Shown here piece by piece: positions 59,822 to 64,000 of a DNA stretch of 64,000 nucleotides. A program made the translations under genes and the position numbers. Source of the stretch: DATBLQ01 sp036555325 (GTDB lineage: Bacteria > Pseudomonadota > Alphaproteobacteria > Rhizobiales > Aestuariivirgaceae). The notes beneath the pieces were generated by a model. The model did not search any database, was not told the origin of the DNA, and saw only the letters and a program-made list of their open reading frames with translations. The DNA lies in the NCBI GenBank assembly GCA_036555325.1, contig DATBLQ010000028.1:1-64000 (forward strand), given 5' to 3'. Each line of letters begins with the position of its first letter. Position 1 is the first letter of the stretch.

Positions 59822-60622
59822 TCAAGCGCGGGCAGGCAGTTCTCGCTGGTTGTTCCGGCTTTGGCGGCTCTTAAAGCCCCAAGGGGCCGCGCCGACAATA
59901 TAGCCGCTGCTCGAAATCTGCAGAATACAGACACAACATTCCCGCGGATCGGAGAAAATCGCCTCCTTGGGTAGTTTCACATAGGCCGGATCGCCCTGCC
60001 ACATGCCGACCGGCATCATTTTGCGAACCACATTGTAGTAGCTCACTTGCTTTCCGGCATTTTCGCCCTTCTCGATCTCAACCGTCACGACCGGAAGCAG
60101 CGTGAACAACAGGATGGTCGATTCCTTGCGGATGATGTCGTTCGAGGCAGCCCCAACGAAAATATCAAGCTCCGTGCCACGATCTCTTATCGAGATTGGA
60201 ATGATGCTGCGCTCGGTGCGGGCGGATTCCTCATCGATTATTCGCAAGACGGTCGCGCGATCGGAGCCCACTGCATGGGCGTTGCCGTTGATCACCATTT
60301 GCGGAGTGTAGATGCGATTGTCGCCGCGCTTGCGGGCATAGTCGCGCTGACGCTTGGTGTTGGCAGGTGAGGCAAGCGTATCGCGCCAGCCGATGTAATC
60401 CCAATAGTCGATATTGAGTGACAGGCCGATGACGTTTTCTCGGCCAACGAGCTCGCCCAAGAACGCATCAGCCGGCGGACAGGACGAACAGCCCTGAGAG
60501 GTGAACAGTTCGACGACCACCGGCATCCCGCGGCTGTTGGCAGTGCGCGGCATGATGAGCGACACAGCCGCGGTCGCGCCGAAACCCAACATGGAACGCC
60601 TGCTAACGCACAGGGAAAACAT
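59822..60622 (-). CDS. DUF1223 secreted thioredoxin-fold protein
   Basis: A 266-residue protein of the DUF1223 family. The N-terminus SRRSMLGFGATAAVSLIM looks like a twin-arginine or Sec signal. The mature part opens with VVELFTSQGCSSCPPADAFLGEL, a thioredoxin-like fold with a CSSC redox motif, then NIDYWDYIGWRDTLASP and the family segment YTPQMVINGNAHAVGSD. The ATG at 60622 is preferred; a TTG at 60640 is also in frame. It is convergent with htpG. The redox partner is unknown. Confidence 0.88.
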   Translation of the reverse strand: MFSLCVSRRSMLGFGATAAVSLIMPRTANSRGMPVVVELFTSQGCSSCPPADAFLGELVGRENVIGLSLNIDYWDYIGWRDTLASPANTKRQRDYARKRGDNRIYTPQMVINGNAHAVGSDRATVLRIIDEESARTERSIIPISIRDRGTELDIFVGAASNDIIRKESTILLFTLLPVVTVEIEKGENAGKQVSYYNVVRKMMPVGMWQGDPAYVKLPKEAIFSDPRECCVCILQISSSGYIVGAAPWGFKSRQSRNNQRELPARA

Positions 60623-60700
60623 GAAACCTATATGGCGCAACGCTCAATCAACGAAAATTCACGTTGTAGTGAGACAATTGGAGCAAAGAACGAAGAGCGA

Positions 60701-63409
<2,709 letters not shown>

Positions 63410-63556
63410 GAGGGGCCTTGGTACTCCAGACGATCTGGTGATGCCCTATAATCGTTTTTCGGCTGGTTCACCAGTCCAACAAAGAGCGCAGCAGTTGACC
63501 ACATCGAGAATGGATCCCCGGTGCGCAAGAGTGTTGCCGTTGACGTTCGGCGAACC

Positions 63557-64000
63557 ATGAAGCTCGTCGGGGAAGGGCTTGCGGTCGAACGCGGTGGACG
63601 GTGCGTTTTCAGGGATGTGGATGTCGCGGCGGCAGGAGGCGAACTCGTTCTGCTCGCGGGGCCCAACGGATCGGGAAAGACAAGCCTCATCAAACTCATC
63701 GCGGGGGTGCTCGAGCCGGCGGCGGGGAAGCTGTCGTTCACCGGCGGTGACGATGAGCTGACGATCGGGCAGCAGGCGCATCTCATCGGACACCAGCAGG
63801 CCATCAAGCCGGCGCTCACAGTCTTGGAGAACATGCAGTTTTGGGCCGGCTTTTTCGGCGGAGATCGCGCCATGGCCTGCCTCGACGCGTTCGGGCTTGG
63901 CGAACTTTCCGGGTTGCCGGCGGGGGTACTGTCGGCCGGACAGCGCCGCCGGCTCAGCCTTTCGCGACTATTTCTGTCCTACCGGCCGATCTGGCTGCTG
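63557..64000 (+). CDS. ccmA: Heme exporter ATP-binding protein CcmA, truncated by window end
   Basis: The first 148 codons of an ABC ATPase for cytochrome c maturation. The frame reads MKLVGEGLAVERGGRCVFRD, with Walker A GPNGSGKTSLIKLIAG near residues 39-54, the CcmA-typical HLIGHQQAIKPALTVLENMQFW, and the signature LSAGQRRRLSLSRL near residues 127-140. The window ends just before Walker B. A GTG at 63521 in the same frame is another possible start. Divergence from acnA matches rhizobial gene order. The genes ccmB and ccmC are expected beyond the window. Confidence 0.92.
   Translation, partial: MKLVGEGLAVERGGRCVFRDVDVAAAGGELVLLAGPNGSGKTSLIKLIAGVLEPAAGKLSFTGGDDELTIGQQAHLIGHQQAIKPALTVLENMQFWAGFFGGDRAMACLDAFGLGELSGLPAGVLSAGQRRRLSLSRLFLSYRPIWLL

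Overview
The window is a gene-dense alphaproteobacterial chromosome segment, most likely from the Hyphomicrobiales (Rhizobiales). That placement rests on the very large L_180-type NAD-glutamate dehydrogenase, the DUF4175/TIGR02302, DUF2125, DUF2794 and MJ0042 zinc-ribbon proteins, the order argH-lptM-lysA-TIGR02302, the order ftsE-ftsX-plsC, and the divergent acnA/ccmA pair at the right end. Nearly all of it is core metabolism. No rRNA, complete tRNA, IS element or CRISPR array was seen. The only mobile-element trace is a 60-bp 3' fragment of tRNA-Leu(CAA) at the left edge, which looks like an attachment-site scar.

Layout. 1-2000: tRNA fragment, an Ala/Gly-rich secreted protein and a periplasmic cupin. 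2100-9200: NAD-glutamate dehydrogenase, a DapA-like aldolase and a D,D-carboxypeptidase. 9230-17920: a formate oxidation block, with tusA divergent from an operon fdsGB (fused)-fdsA-fdhD-mobA-mobB-moeA-DUF924 that is coupled by short start/stop overlaps at all but one junction. 18025-24024: a sarcosine/dimethylglycine dehydrogenase-like flavoprotein, formate-tetrahydrofolate ligase and a cytoplasmic gamma-glutamyltransferase-like enzyme. 24083-28949: a c-di-GMP phosphodiesterase-like protein and phaR/phaA/phaB. 28963-35041: gloB, a methyltransferase, chorismate mutase-hisC-tyrA, DUF2125 and ChaC. 35066-41151: B12-dependent nrdJ, plsC, ftsX, ftsE, zinc-ribbon protein and hpt. 41203-50060: TIGR02302, lysA, lptM, argH, tlpA, hbd, etfA and etfB. 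50161-56054: rhomboid protease, pduO-type adenosyltransferase, a YbbP/YbbA-type exporter, tesA-like esterase and thpR. 56261-64000: Bax-inhibitor-like protein, DUF2794, htpG, DUF1223, acnA and the start of ccmA.

How the genes work together. The clearest theme is one-carbon metabolism. The flavoprotein with a GcvT-type C-terminus would strip N-methyl groups onto tetrahydrofolate, formate-THF ligase interconverts 10-formyl-THF and formate, and the NAD-dependent molybdenum or tungsten formate dehydrogenase oxidises formate to CO2 with NADH gain. Its sulfur-transfer and cofactor genes (fdhD, mobA, mobB, moeA) are built into the same operon. Other modules are polyhydroxybutyrate synthesis with its repressor, beta-oxidation with electron-transfer flavoprotein, aromatic amino acid synthesis, and a B12-dependent ribonucleotide reductase with a cobalamin adenosyltransferase in the same window.

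Regulatory structure worth a look: a 7-9-7 palindrome and three helically phased ATTGG repeats in the tusA/fds intergenic region, a cluster of TGCA sites between phaR and phaA, a good sigma-70 promoter for nrdJ, sigma-32-like promoters before the Bax-inhibitor gene and htpG, and a strong orphan terminator before htpG. I did not find a clearly novel multi-gene defence or mobile system. The best candidates for something new are the formate dehydrogenase/cofactor operon with its tusA link and intergenic sites, and the untranslated region upstream of htpG.
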